A model generated the notes under the pieces. It had not been told where the DNA came from, did not search any database, and saw nothing but the letters and a program-made list of their open reading frames with translations. DNA of 64,000 bases from positions 496,001-560,000 of the forward strand of contig CANMRV010000002.1 in assembly GCA_947500435.1 (NCBI GenBank), written 5' to 3'. The position numbers were made by a program, and so were the translations under genes. Shown here one piece after another: positions 8,272 through 17,873 of the stretch (the stretch's first letter is position 1; each line of letters opens with the position of its first letter). This DNA is from an uncultured Flavobacteriaceae bacterium (GTDB lineage: Bacteria > Bacteroidota > Bacteroidia > Flavobacteriales > Flavobacteriaceae).

Positions 8272-8934
8272 ATGAAAAATATTTTCCGCTTTTTATTCTT
8301 ACTTGTTTTACCGGCAGTTTTGTTATCCAGCTGCTCTGGTATGAAATTGGCAAACTCCTATAAATCAGATGATTTCGAGACGCTGAGAAATAAAAAAATG
8401 TTAGTCGTTGCCAGAACACCGATGGAAGATGTACGCAAAGCTTATGAACTAGATTTAGTAAGTAAATTAAAAGCCAAGGGTGTCAATGCCGTTGCTAGTC
8501 ATGTTGCATTTCCTGACTTGAAGCGTATTGATAATAAAACTGCCGAACGCATAACAGAAGTGATTGCCATGTTTCGAAAGGAAGGATTTGATATTCTGAC
8601 CTTGACTTCCCTTAAAGACGTGCAAGAGTTAGATGTCATGCGAAGAGAAGGAGGGTACAGTTCTTTCGATGAATATTACGGAAATAAATACATAACCTTA
8701 AGAGGTTATTACGACGATGTTACCGCGCCGCCACGTTTGGGACCTAAAGAAATGGATGAACAGGTTACCATTACCACCGAGACAACCTATGTATTAGAAG
8801 CGGTAACTTATAATTTAAGCCTTGAAGAAGAAAAAAGGTTGTTGTCGGTAAGTACAGCCGAAATTACCAATCCAGATACAGGAAAAGGGGTTCGGAAGGC
8901 ATTTGCTAAAATTGTCGCAGACGAATTGAAATAA
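8272..8934 (+). CDS. Lipoprotein of a four-member local family (family B, copy 2)
   Basis: A 220-residue lipoprotein with lipobox LSSCSG (Cys at about residue 21). Family features are KLANSYKS directly after the Cys, MLVVARTPMEDVRKAYE, VASHVAFPDLK and TTYVLEAVTYNLSL. Relative to copy 1 it has an extra Tyr/Gly-rich stretch around EYYGNKYITLRGYYDD. It stands 129 bp downstream of ackA on the same strand and may have its own promoter. Function unknown; an outer-membrane inner-leaflet location is inferred from the lipobox. Confidence 0.78.
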   Translation: MKNIFRFLFLLVLPAVLLSSCSGMKLANSYKSDDFETLRNKKMLVVARTPMEDVRKAYELDLVSKLKAKGVNAVASHVAFPDLKRIDNKTAERITEVIAMFRKEGFDILTLTSLKDVQELDVMRREGGYSSFDEYYGNKYITLRGYYDDVTAPPRLGPKEMDEQVTITTETTYVLEAVTYNLSLEEEKRLLSVSTAEITNPDTGKGVRKAFAKIVADELK

Positions 8935-8979
8935 TAGAATCCGATATCATCAGATAATAGGGTTCTCCGTTTTACACCA

Positions 8980-9960
8980 TCAAAATTTATACTTAAAAAT
9001 TGTTCTCGCATAAATATGGCGCTCTTTCGGGACTACTTTGCCAAAAGTAAAGTAATGCTCAATTCCCAATGAGAAACGCCTAGAAGAAAAATAGACACTT
9101 TGAGTTAAAGTGGTACTAACTGTATTTAATTCATCAACGGCATATTCAAAATTCCTATTGAACAGGTTTCCCTGTGCCGTGCCGTCGAAAATATTGAGAG
9201 AGCCACTTATCGACGATTGTAAAAAGAGTTCTATACCAGAAGAAGTTGATAAGATATTATTATCCATTCCTACGGACTCAGCTAATTTATTGAACTTCCC
9301 AATTCGCAATCCCAAAGTTGGCGTAGCATCAATATATATGTTACCTAATCGGGTATTAAACATTCCGTAGACATCAATCCATTTTTGTTCTGGTGTGAAG
9401 TCATAGGCATAGCTAAGGTCTATATTTGCTAGCAGCTGATTGGGAACTTGAAACCGCCATTCTTCAAAAACGGGGTCATCGGTCACATTATCATGAAACC
9501 AACCTTGAAAATCACCAGCTAAGGACGCAGGCCCCATAACACCTAGTAATGCGCCTCCTTTTAAAAAGGAACGGTCAAAGGCATAGGTGACGTTAAAAGT
9601 GCTGAATAACAAACCTGCATAAGGGCGGTCAAAAGAAATGGTGTTTTGTTGTATTTCAACAGGGGTAACCGTTTTGTTTGTTGGCGTAAACCCTTCTAAG
9701 CGTAGACCTATTTCGAAAAAGTAAGCTGTCTTTTTAGGAAAATACTTTTGTAGCCCGAGCAATTTTTCTTTTTTGAATTTCAAGTTCAAACCGACTCCAT
9801 AGCTATAAAATCTGTCGGAGTTCTGCCAAATTACATAGGAGTCATTTGCAGAGGAAAGTGAAATTTCGTTATCAGAAGTGTCAGACCCTTGCGCTTGAAC
9901 TCGAATGATAAGCAAAAGCATGAAGCATAAAGGATAACGACGTAATTTGGATGAATTCAT
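8980..9960 (-). CDS. LpxR-like lipid A 3'-O-deacylase (DUF2219)
   Basis: A 326-residue outer-membrane barrel protein with a signal peptide (about 1-24, ending VQAQ). LpxR/DUF2219 features are Asn39-Asp40-Ser41 followed by DRFYSYG, the DRPYAGLLF strand near 111-119, and Gln152-x-x-x-His156. The Salmonella enzyme uses an Asn-Asp pair and a Gln/His pair with the same spacing. Family enzymes remove the 3'-acyloxyacyl chain of lipid A at the outer membrane. It is convergent with the family B lipoprotein at 8272 and divergent from the small membrane protein at 10016. Its activity on this organism's lipid A is inference. Confidence 0.82.
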   Translation of the reverse strand: MNSSKLRRYPLCFMLLLIIRVQAQGSDTSDNEISLSSANDSYVIWQNSDRFYSYGVGLNLKFKKEKLLGLQKYFPKKTAYFFEIGLRLEGFTPTNKTVTPVEIQQNTISFDRPYAGLLFSTFNVTYAFDRSFLKGGALLGVMGPASLAGDFQGWFHDNVTDDPVFEEWRFQVPNQLLANIDLSYAYDFTPEQKWIDVYGMFNTRLGNIYIDATPTLGLRIGKFNKLAESVGMDNNILSTSSGIELFLQSSISGSLNIFDGTAQGNLFNRNFEYAVDELNTVSTTLTQSVYFSSRRFSLGIEHYFTFGKVVPKERHIYARTIFKYKF

Positions 9961-10015
9961 GTAATCTTTTTCGCTGGAAAATTCGTATTTTTAATAGTAA
10001 CGAATACTATTTGAA

Positions 10016-10342
10016 ATGGTAGTTTTAGAACGAATATCTCGGGCTTTAATTTGTTTCATCTGTCCAATTCTTATATTCTATTTAGTTCCTAGAATAATGT
10101 TTTTCTCTGAACAAATTTTGAAAGGTTTTGGGCAATTTCAGGTAGCTCCGTCATCCAAGTATGTATTAGGATGGCTGCTACTATTTTATTTTGCAAAAGT
10201 ATCTCATAAGCTTATGAAAATTGAGAAACCTCAATTTGAAATTGAAACCAGAATTCTTGGTATTTCAGCTACCTTGATTCTGGCTACGTGCATCATTGGC
10301 TTGATTTTGATGACCTTATTATTTATTGATACAATCATTTAG
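10016..10342 (+). CDS. Small three-helix membrane protein, unknown
   Basis: A 108-residue protein with three hydrophobic segments at about 8-26, 49-62 and 82-107. A short charged loop, KLMKIEKPQFEIETR, lies between the second and third. The pattern vaguely recalls DUF2975-type inner-membrane proteins, but I do not recognise it firmly. The gene is isolated, lying 55 bp divergent from the LpxR-like gene and convergent with the PagL-like gene. It could be a small partner of either, but nothing in the sequence proves this. Confidence 0.6.
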   Translation: MVVLERISRALICFICPILIFYLVPRIMFFSEQILKGFGQFQVAPSSKYVLGWLLLFYFAKVSHKLMKIEKPQFEIETRILGISATLILATCIIGLILMTLLFIDTII

Positions 10343-10424
10343 AAATACCTGCTTCAATCTTAGTCAATAAATGGTCGATTTATTTACAAAAAATTAAGTT
10401 GTTTGCTATTGTGAATACGAAAGG

Positions 10425-11573
10425 CTACCATTTAAAGGGCTTAAACCCAAATGCAAATTCGAGATAATCTGCCGCTCCTCCGTCTAAGGTTTTTAACCCA
10501 AATTGTGCAAAGAGGGTTTTGTTAATGTTATAGCGAATTGCAGGGCGCATAAAATAAGCGCCTTTTCCTAAATCGTCGGTAATATAGGTGCCTATTTGTG
10601 CTTTTATGACCATTTTCCAAAAATTGAAATCGTAGCCCGCATGAATTCCAATAGCTACGCGGTCTGCTGCGTTTTCAAATTCTTGAAATGTGTTGTCGTA
10701 GAAGAAATCTAGACCTCCATTGATACCATGAATTTCATTAAAGCGATGTTCATAGTCCAGCACTCCAGAGAAGACGCCAAACTGTCTGCCAGTTCCGCCA
10801 TCTTGTTGGGTTTGTTTTCCTCCTGCTGCCAGCATGATTGAAATTGAATTTTGATTGATTTTAGTCATTTTGGTTTTCTCGGGAGATTTAAAACGCGCTT
10901 GAACTAGATTTTTAGTATATGGGTCATTATCAACCAATCTTTGGGCTGCATTATAATTATACTTTACGCCAAGGTTTATCCCCCATAGGTTCAAACCTAA
11001 ATTCGGTTGATAGCTGCTACCATTACTAAAGTGGGTGAAGTCAAATCCGTAGGTTAAATCCAATTCGCGCGTAAAGCGATATTCAAAACCGAAATCTAAT
11101 CCAAAGTAAACCGCTGCTCTAGCGCCAAACGCATCATTTATGGGATTCTCTTCGGCATTGTATTCCTGTAAATTGTAAGTAATTCCTAAGGAAGGCTCGA
11201 TACTAATCTTATTTCGTCTATTCGGGTTTCCTATGGGAAAATCTATAAAACCATACACGGCACTAGGGTTTCCAAAAACTTCAGCGTTGCCTAAAAATCC
11301 TGAATACAAACCAATTCCATATGTGGGATACTTGTAATACCCAGCCCAGCTTTCCGTATTGCTGGATTGCCATCCAATTTTTACATTGATTGCCCCATAA
11401 CCTGCATCTAAGAAACCTGCTTCGCTTAGGGCCGTTCCTGTGTATAAATAGCTTCCATAGTTGGATTTTACTTCAATGGACCGGAATTTATTTGGTATTT
11501 CTCCATTTGATAAGGTTTGAGCGTTTGCAATGAAGAAAGAACAAAATAAACAAAGGGTAAAGAATCTAATCAT
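10425..11573 (-). CDS. PagL-like acyloxyacyl hydrolase
   Basis: A 382-residue outer-membrane barrel with a signal peptide (about 1-18, ending ANAQ). The first half matches Bacteroidota acyloxyacyl hydrolase/PagL proteins: YPTYGIGLYSGF, a period of alternating strands, and the catalytic-type motif THFSNGSSYQPNLG (His-x-Ser-Asn) followed by WGINLGVKYNY. PagL uses a His-Ser-Glu triad to remove the 3-O acyl chain of lipid A. The second half adds more barrel strands, as in other Bacteroidota members. It is the last gene of the minus-strand run starting at 17717 and lies 22 bp after the TRIC gene. Confidence 0.75.
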   Translation of the reverse strand: MIRFFTLCLFCSFFIANAQTLSNGEIPNKFRSIEVKSNYGSYLYTGTALSEAGFLDAGYGAINVKIGWQSSNTESWAGYYKYPTYGIGLYSGFLGNAEVFGNPSAVYGFIDFPIGNPNRRNKISIEPSLGITYNLQEYNAEENPINDAFGARAAVYFGLDFGFEYRFTRELDLTYGFDFTHFSNGSSYQPNLGLNLWGINLGVKYNYNAAQRLVDNDPYTKNLVQARFKSPEKTKMTKINQNSISIMLAAGGKQTQQDGGTGRQFGVFSGVLDYEHRFNEIHGINGGLDFFYDNTFQEFENAADRVAIGIHAGYDFNFWKMVIKAQIGTYITDDLGKGAYFMRPAIRYNINKTLFAQFGLKTLDGGAADYLEFAFGFKPFKW

Positions 11574-11595
11574 AGATGAAATTTTAAAGTACGTT

Positions 11596-12219
11596 TTATG
11601 TATTTGTTTTATTTTTAATAGTAAAGGTTGGTAGGGAAATACTATACTTTACGGCCAATACCCTTATAGCAATAACTAGGGCAATGGTACTTATATAAGA
11701 TATGTTTTTGTCGAAATTCAAAGAGTATAGAACAATGAAACATACGGCACCAGCAAGAGATGCCAAAGCGTAGATTTCCTTTCTAAAAATAATCGGGATT
11801 TGATTGCATAAAATATCACGAATTACCCCTCCAAAACATCCTGTCATGATTCCGAGTACAACGCTTACGGCTGGGTCTAAGTCCGAGGAAACTCCAATTA
11901 GAACACCACTAATGCTAAATATTGCAAGACCTATTGTATCAAAAAGAAAAAGGGATTTCGTTAGAAAGTATATCCTATTACGGAATAAAATTGCCAAAAT
12001 AACGGAGATGGTTACAAAATGCACCACATAGAAGTGCTCCATCCACCAGACGGGTGTATTCCCGATAAAGACGTCTCTCAATATCCCACCACCTAAGGCT
12101 GTTACAAAAGCAACAATAAAGATTCCGAAGAGGTCCATTTCCTTTTTAATTGCCAATATGGCTCCGGAAATGGCGAAGGCAACAGTGCCAAGGAGTTCTA
12201 ATATTATGAAAAAACTCAT
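11596..12219 (-). CDS. TRIC/YadS-family membrane channel (UPF0126)
   Basis: A 207-residue inner-membrane protein with about seven hydrophobic segments and the two-fold repeat of the family. Each half has a Gly-rich motif: TALGGGILRDVFIG (about 39-52) and GCFGGVIRDILC (about 128-139). Prokaryotic TRIC proteins are trimeric monovalent cation channels. In some bacteria the UPF0126 family is linked to amino-acid (glycine) transport. Its place in an asparagine/aspartate catabolic run, 25 bp after the porin, leaves either possibility open. Confidence 0.88.
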   Translation of the reverse strand: MSFFIILELLGTVAFAISGAILAIKKEMDLFGIFIVAFVTALGGGILRDVFIGNTPVWWMEHFYVVHFVTISVILAILFRNRIYFLTKSLFLFDTIGLAIFSISGVLIGVSSDLDPAVSVVLGIMTGCFGGVIRDILCNQIPIIFRKEIYALASLAGAVCFIVLYSLNFDKNISYISTIALVIAIRVLAVKYSISLPTFTIKNKTNT

Positions 12220-12244
12220 CTATCTTTTTAGTAAAGGTATTGGA

Positions 12245-13372
12245 TTAGAAATCAAATTTAATTCCAATACCAAACACACTTTGATTTCTTCTATCACCAG
12301 TAGTAGTTTTACTTTGGTCAATCTTCGTTGCAGCAAATATTTTACTTGATTTTTTAAAAGTATAACTGACTTCACCAATGGCAAAAGCGGTATTAAAATC
12401 ACCTAGGCCTTCATCATCAACCGGAGTTAAATAGTTGAAGCCTGCCGCAGCTTTCCAACGTTCGTTTTTGGAGAAGACATAACCCAGATAAAATTCCACT
12501 CCCGATGCATCATAAAAATCATCTCCCAACCTTTGGTGTTGTTTTAAATTGGAGTAGGAAGCCGCAACTGAAAATCGGGTTTTTTCGTAGGAAGCTGATG
12601 TTACAAAAGCTTCGTCACCATCTTTGGCTTGATTGGGCAGCGGATTGTCAACCCCGTCAAGTACTTTATTGTATCCCACGCCTATTGCAAACCCGTCAAT
12701 CGCGTAACTTGCTGCGAAACCATATGTATCCAAAGATTTACTGTTTACAGAAATATTCCGTGCCTGCCCTTGAACACCAATTTTCAAACCTGAATTGGCA
12801 TAGGTCAGTTTTAAAAGTTGATTGGCCCTTCCTGTTCCTGAAACACCACCGTCCGAAATATTCCATACCCCGATGGTAGCTCCACCGAAAGCAGAAAATC
12901 TATCTACTTGACTGGCACCCAATTGATAATACACTGAATTTTGCTTCCCGAAAGTAAATTCCAAATCTTTATAGGAGAAACCGGCATAACCCAGCCTTGC
13001 AAAGACCGCATCACCTACTTGCGCAATTCCGGCCCCTGGGTCTACAGCAAATTCAACGGTTTCATCTCTTGAGACTAGGTTTAGGCCTAGTTCTATTCCA
13101 CCAATAACATTGAAATTATCGGCCTCATTTTTAGATAGTACATGTTTTAACTTTATACCAATACGTGGGGCATTATTGGAAATCCCGATTTCACCTTCTT
13201 CTGCAAAACCAGCACCGATTCTTAGACTTCCATAGGGAGTCACTCTAGATGTAATTGCATCTATCCAGTTTGTGTCGTCTTTTTTGTCATCTTGTGTCTG
13301 TGCTTGTATTTCTTGCCCAAACCAGAAGAGCAAGAAAATGAATATGATTCTTCTTTTAGTAAGTATGTCCAT
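12245..13372 (-). CDS. Trimeric-type porin
   Basis: A 375-residue protein with signal peptide (about 1-24, ending IQAQ) and a Gram-negative porin-type barrel. It opens with TPYGSLRIGAGF, continues with the LEFTFGKQNSVYY strand and ends with FGIGIKFDF, a C-terminal Phe as expected for BAM substrates. It lies 14 bp downstream of the asparaginase gene and 25 bp upstream of the TRIC gene. From context it probably admits amino acids or dicarboxylates into the periplasm; the specificity is inferred. Confidence 0.82.
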   Translation of the reverse strand: MDILTKRRIIFIFLLFWFGQEIQAQTQDDKKDDTNWIDAITSRVTPYGSLRIGAGFAEEGEIGISNNAPRIGIKLKHVLSKNEADNFNVIGGIELGLNLVSRDETVEFAVDPGAGIAQVGDAVFARLGYAGFSYKDLEFTFGKQNSVYYQLGASQVDRFSAFGGATIGVWNISDGGVSGTGRANQLLKLTYANSGLKIGVQGQARNISVNSKSLDTYGFAASYAIDGFAIGVGYNKVLDGVDNPLPNQAKDGDEAFVTSASYEKTRFSVAASYSNLKQHQRLGDDFYDASGVEFYLGYVFSKNERWKAAAGFNYLTPVDDEGLGDFNTAFAIGEVSYTFKKSSKIFAATKIDQSKTTTGDRRNQSVFGIGIKFDF

Positions 13373-13386
13373 GGTTTTAGATTGAA

Positions 13387-14457
13387 TTAATAGGTGTCGA
13401 AAAGCGCTTGCATTTCACTAAGTTTTTCTCCCTTGGAAAGTGCTAGCATTAATAAGATTCTCGCCTTAGCAGGATTTAAATCCCCCGATGTAACCGTATG
13501 ATAATCGTCATCTTTAAATTCATTATCCCGTAAAACCCATCCCGTGGCTGCGCGGGTACTTCTGACTACGATAACCCCATGGTCTTCATAAGCTTTTTTC
13601 GCCGCTTTCAATATTGCATCGGTCATATTACCATTCCCAACCCCAGCAATTACGATGCCCTTGGCTCCGGCCTTCACGTGCATATCGATTAAATCCGGAG
13701 ACATATCCGCGTAGGCATAGATAATATCTACACGTGGGAGTTCTTCAATCCCTTCTATTGAAAATTCACTCGTGTTTCCAAACTTGGTGTTGGGTTCGCG
13801 AAAAAAGCCGAGTCTACCATAGAATACTCCTCCTAGCATTCCCTTTATAGGCGATTGAAAACTATTCACATTGGTGGTATTCATTTTGCTGACATCACGA
13901 GCAGCGTGAATTTGGTCATTCAACGAGACCATAACTCCTTTTCCTTTAGATTGGGAATCGGCAGCAATGGCAACGGCATTGTATAAATTCAAAGGCCCTT
14001 CAGCACTTATCGAAGTTGAGGAACGCATAGAACCGGTAGTAACCACGGGCTTGTCACTTTTGACTACTAAACTTAGAAAGTAAGCCGTCTCCTCTTGGGT
14101 ATCCGTACCATGGGTAATAACGATGCCGTCTACATCATCGGAGGCCAGCAATTCATTAATTCTATTTGCCAGTTTCAACCATATTTCGACAGACATATCT
14201 TGAGAACCGACATTAGCAATTTGCTCTCCTGAAACATCTGCGATTTCTTTGATTCCCGGTACTGCATTAATCATGGTTTGAATACCCACTTGACCTGCGG
14301 AATAGCTTCCTGAAGTTGCGGATGAAGCCGAGCCAGCTATTGTTCCTCCAGTAGCTAGAATTTTAACATTGGGAAGTGCTGTGTCTTGACCGAAACCCAT
14401 GGTATTCATAGCAACTACCATCAGGAAAGCTATCATTTTCATTTTTAATGCTCTCAT
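13387..14457 (-). CDS. ansB: Type II (periplasmic) L-asparaginase
   Basis: This 356-residue enzyme hydrolyses asparagine to aspartate and ammonia. A signal peptide (about 1-23, MGFG/Q) marks it as periplasmic. The signatures are complete: ILATGGTIAG with nucleophile Thr39, GSQDMS, and HGTDTQEET with the second catalytic Thr/Asp. It sits between aspA (40 bp upstream) and the porin (14 bp downstream). Aspartate made in the periplasm would be imported and deaminated by the neighbouring Dcu transporter and aspartase. The precursor length is normal. Confidence 0.94.
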   Translation of the reverse strand: MRALKMKMIAFLMVVAMNTMGFGQDTALPNVKILATGGTIAGSASSATSGSYSAGQVGIQTMINAVPGIKEIADVSGEQIANVGSQDMSVEIWLKLANRINELLASDDVDGIVITHGTDTQEETAYFLSLVVKSDKPVVTTGSMRSSTSISAEGPLNLYNAVAIAADSQSKGKGVMVSLNDQIHAARDVSKMNTTNVNSFQSPIKGMLGGVFYGRLGFFREPNTKFGNTSEFSIEGIEELPRVDIIYAYADMSPDLIDMHVKAGAKGIVIAGVGNGNMTDAILKAAKKAYEDHGVIVVRSTRAATGWVLRDNEFKDDDYHTVTSGDLNPAKARILLMLALSKGEKLSEMQALFDTY

Positions 14458-14497
14458 AATAAAGGAATTTAAGTGTAACTAATTATTCTTTGGGTAA

Positions 14498-15922
14498 TCA
14501 ATCCTGTTTGTGAAGGGTTGCCGTATATTTTGGATGCATTAGGTTTTCCACACTCAATATTTTATCCAATTCTTCTTCGGAAAGCAGTTCTTTTTCAAGC
14601 ACCAATTCTCGTATATTCTTGCCGGTAGCAACGGCTTCTTTTCCTAAAACATCTCCCATATGATGGCCGATATACGGATTTAAGAAAGTGATGATTCCAA
14701 CGGAATTGAATACCATTTGCTTTGTATGCTCTTCATTGGCCGTGATTCCATCGATACATTTTTCGGCAAGGGTAACACAAGCGTTGGAAAGCAATTCAAC
14801 CGACTCGAACATGCATTGCGCGATTACGGGCTCCATGACATTCAATTGCAATTGACCGGCCTCTGCGGCAAAAGAAATGGTAACATCGTTGCCAATAATC
14901 TTAAAACAAACTTGATTGGCGACTTCAGGAATTACCGGATTCACCTTAGCGGGCATGATGGAAGAACCTGCCTGCATTTCGGGTAGGTTGATTTCATTAA
15001 ATCCGCAACGCGGTCCGGAAGATAACAACCTTAAATCATTGCATATTTTTGAGAGTTTTACTCCGGTTCTTTTTAATGCTCCGGATATCATCACATAAGC
15101 ACCACAATCAGAGGTAGCCTCTATCAAATTCTCAGCCCTAACAAAACTGGCTTTGGTATACTGCTGCAAATAACCGATGGCTAATTCAGAATACCCATCT
15201 GGTGCATTTACGCCCGTTCCGATTGCGGTTGCCCCTAGATTGACTTCTAAAATAAGGTCACGGCAATGTTTTAAGTTTTTAGTTTCCTCCTTCATATTGG
15301 TCGACCATGCACCAAATTCATCTCCGAGTGACATGGGTACAGCATCCTGAAGTTGGGTTCTTCCCATTTTAAGGACGTTCTTAAAAGCAGCCGCTTTTTT
15401 GTCCAGACTGGTGGTAAGTATATTGATACGTTCCAACAATTGGTTCATATAATAATACACCGCAACGCGAAAAGCTGTAGGATAGGCATCATTGGTTGAC
15501 TGCGATTTATTAACATGGTCATTGGGATGTAAAATGTCATAGCTTCCCTTGGCATGGCCATTAAGCTCCAAGGCCACATTGGCAATAACTTCATTGGCAT
15601 TCATGTTTACAGAGGTTCCCGCACCGCCTTGGAAAACATCCGAAGGAAAAAATACAGCATACTTTTTCAAATCGCTTAAAATATGGTCACAGGCCTGTAG
15701 AATCATATCCGCTTTGTCAGCGGGAATAGTTCCAATCTCTTTATTCGCAGCGGCGCAAGCTTTTTTAGTCAACATCAATCCTTTTACGAAAATGGGGAAG
15801 TCACCAATTTTGGAGTTCGAAATTTTAAAATTGTTTAGGGCTCTTTGCGTGTGAATACCGTAATAGTATTCGTTGGAAATTTCTAAATCTCCCAATAAAT
15901 CTGTTTCTTTTCTTGTTTTCAT
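14498..15922 (-). CDS. aspA: Aspartate ammonia-lyase (aspartase)
   Basis: A 474-residue cytoplasmic lyase converting aspartate to fumarate and ammonia. The N-terminus ([19 protein letters not shown]) is characteristic, [16 protein letters not shown] forms the substrate site, and the fumarase/aspartase signature [12 protein letters not shown] is intact. FQGGAGTS and the TDLLG opening favour aspartase over fumarase. Its neighbours, a C4-dicarboxylate transporter (20 bp upstream) and asparaginase (40 bp downstream), support the same call. Fumarate can feed the TCA cycle or be exchanged. Confidence 0.95.
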   Translation of the reverse strand: MKTRKETDLLGDLEISNEYYYGIHTQRALNNFKISNSKIGDFPIFVKGLMLTKKACAAANKEIGTIPADKADMILQACDHILSDLKKYAVFFPSDVFQGGAGTSVNMNANEVIANVALELNGHAKGSYDILHPNDHVNKSQSTNDAYPTAFRVAVYYYMNQLLERINILTTSLDKKAAAFKNVLKMGRTQLQDAVPMSLGDEFGAWSTNMKEETKNLKHCRDLILEVNLGATAIGTGVNAPDGYSELAIGYLQQYTKASFVRAENLIEATSDCGAYVMISGALKRTGVKLSKICNDLRLLSSGPRCGFNEINLPEMQAGSSIMPAKVNPVIPEVANQVCFKIIGNDVTISFAAEAGQLQLNVMEPVIAQCMFESVELLSNACVTLAEKCIDGITANEEHTKQMVFNSVGIITFLNPYIGHHMGDVLGKEAVATGKNIRELVLEKELLSEEELDKILSVENLMHPKYTATLHKQD

Positions 15923-15942
15923 GTTCTTGTTCTTTTTTCGAT

Positions 15943-17244
15943 TTATAAAACGATACTTCCGATTAGAAACCCGAAGATTACGCTTGATGCGATGGTAACA
16001 GTTCCTGGCACAATGAAAGAATGATTGAAGACGTATTTGCCAATTTTGGTAGTCCCCGTATCATCCATTTCTACCGCTGCCAAAAGGGTAGGGTAGGTAG
16101 GTAAGACAAACAAAGCACTTACCGCTGCAAATGAGGCTATGGCCGCTATGGGGCTGACGCCCAAGGCCAAGGCCGCTGGCATCAAAGCCGTGGTAGTAGC
16201 GGCTTGCGAGTATAACAGCATACTTGCAAAGAATAACACCACGGCAAGTAACCAGGAGTATTGGTTGAGCATACCACCGGCTGCTTCTTTAATTTCTTCA
16301 ATATGGTTACTGACAAAAGTGTCACCCAACCAAGCTACGCCTAGTACACAAATAGCCGCACTCATACCCGATTTAAATGTCGACATACTTGGTATATCAG
16401 CCATTTTTAATTTACAAACTAGGGCAATGACGGTAGCTGCTAGCAACATGACCGCCATTATCGCTTCATTACGAGGAATTGTCGGATTTTCAATCAAGCC
16501 TACCTTTTTAGAGATAATGGTAGCGTAGGTTACTATGATTGCTATGGCAATCAAAAAAATACCCACAGACCGTTTGGCTTCTTTAGAGTCTTTATGCGTT
16601 TCGGTGCTTTTCTGCTTAACCAAACCTGCCTTCAGGCGTTCTTGATAAACGGGGTCCTGGTCAAGTGGTTTCCCCAACTTATTTGCAACAATAGCACCCA
16701 CCACACATGCTAATATCGTGGAAGGAATGGCTATCGCCAAAAGTTGCAGATACGAAACCCCGAGAGGCTCCAAAAAACTGGCAAAAATTACTACTGCGGC
16801 TGAGATAGGCGAAGCGGTAATGGCAATTTGTGAAGCCACCACTGAAATACTCAAAGGTTTTGAAGGCCTCACATTCCCTTCTTTTGACACTTCCACAATG
16901 ACCGGTAAAGCAGCATAGGCGGTGTGCCCGGTACCTGCAAACAAAGTCATGAAATAGGTCACGGTAGGACCTAAAAAAGTAACACGCTTTGGATTTTTAC
17001 GAAGTAAAGATTCGGAGAGATGCACCAGGTAATCCAACCCTCCAGCTTTTTGCATTGCGGCTATGGCCGAGATAACGGCCATTATAATGAGAATGACATC
17101 TACAGGTACTGAACCGGCATCTAAGCCGAAAATTAAAGTCAATACCACTACACCGGCTCCACCAGCGTAGCCAATACCTATACCTCCCATTTTAGACCCT
17201 AGGAAAATAAAAAAGAGAACGACGAGTAATTCTATCCAAATCAT
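15943..17244 (-). CDS. Dcu-type C4-dicarboxylate transporter
   Basis: A 433-residue inner-membrane protein with about ten to twelve hydrophobic segments. Typical DcuA/DcuB motifs are [16 protein letters not shown] and [16 protein letters not shown]. The family exchanges aspartate, fumarate, malate and succinate. With aspA immediately downstream the arrangement resembles the E. coli aspA-dcuA locus, so aspartate import against fumarate or succinate export is the likely job. The A or B subtype cannot be settled from sequence reading alone. Confidence 0.92.
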   Translation of the reverse strand: MIWIELLVVLFFIFLGSKMGGIGIGYAGGAGVVVLTLIFGLDAGSVPVDVILIIMAVISAIAAMQKAGGLDYLVHLSESLLRKNPKRVTFLGPTVTYFMTLFAGTGHTAYAALPVIVEVSKEGNVRPSKPLSISVVASQIAITASPISAAVVIFASFLEPLGVSYLQLLAIAIPSTILACVVGAIVANKLGKPLDQDPVYQERLKAGLVKQKSTETHKDSKEAKRSVGIFLIAIAIIVTYATIISKKVGLIENPTIPRNEAIMAVMLLAATVIALVCKLKMADIPSMSTFKSGMSAAICVLGVAWLGDTFVSNHIEEIKEAAGGMLNQYSWLLAVVLFFASMLLYSQAATTTALMPAALALGVSPIAAIASFAAVSALFVLPTYPTLLAAVEMDDTGTTKIGKYVFNHSFIVPGTVTIASSVIFGFLIGSIVL

Positions 17245-17297
17245 AGTATGCTAAGTTTAATCGTTTAGTATTTTTTTAAGTGGAATCAATTCTTTTC

Positions 17298-17717
17298 TTA
17301 TTTCACGTTCAAGCCGTCTCTAAGAATAACGGCGTGGATGATGGCTTTCCATGTTTTTTGATGTATTTCAAGCTGATTCTGGTCTAGAACATCTTTTACA
17401 TCGGCCTCCATAAGTAGTAGACGTTCTTGGAGCTTGGACTTTATTTGGTCAGCACTGCTTTTGAATTTTTCTCCTTTGAGTTGTTCCATTTTTAAGGCGT
17501 GATACTTTACCATTTTAAGATAATCTTCGCGCAACTTTCCTTGCAGTTTCATTTTATCCATACGGTCTTCATACCATAGTTCTTGAAGTTCTATATCATT
17601 GGACATAAATACAGATACCTTGTATTCAAGTTGTTCTTTTTGTTCTGCCGTTAACTCCTGTGCATTGATATTCGACAAAGAAAATATCATTAATAGAACG
17701 AATAGTACTTGTTTCAT
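17298..17717 (-). CDS. Small secreted helical protein (family A, copy 2)
   Basis: A 139-residue protein with a signal peptide (about 1-19, ending INAQ). The mature part is charged and helical. It aligns by eye with the genes at 2480 and 35774: LQGKLREDYLKMVKYHALKM, then QIKSKLQERL, then DVKDVLDQNQLEIHQKTW. It ends with Val-Lys. It is first in the minus-strand run leading to the Dcu transporter (53-bp gap), a position its paralogues also take. Function unknown; a periplasmic sensor or chaperone role is speculation. Confidence 0.75.
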   Translation of the reverse strand: MKQVLFVLLMIFSLSNINAQELTAEQKEQLEYKVSVFMSNDIELQELWYEDRMDKMKLQGKLREDYLKMVKYHALKMEQLKGEKFKSSADQIKSKLQERLLLMEADVKDVLDQNQLEIHQKTWKAIIHAVILRDGLNVK

Positions 17718-17873
17718 GACTTTATTTTTATTTGTTTTCTAACACCTTCTGGGCACTTAAAAATACTTCTTTCTTGATTGAATTATGTTGAACAAATGTG
17801 TTAAAAAGCGTTAAATATATTAAGAGAATTGCGCTTATGCACAATGATTTATTTTTGAATCTTTAAACTTAAT

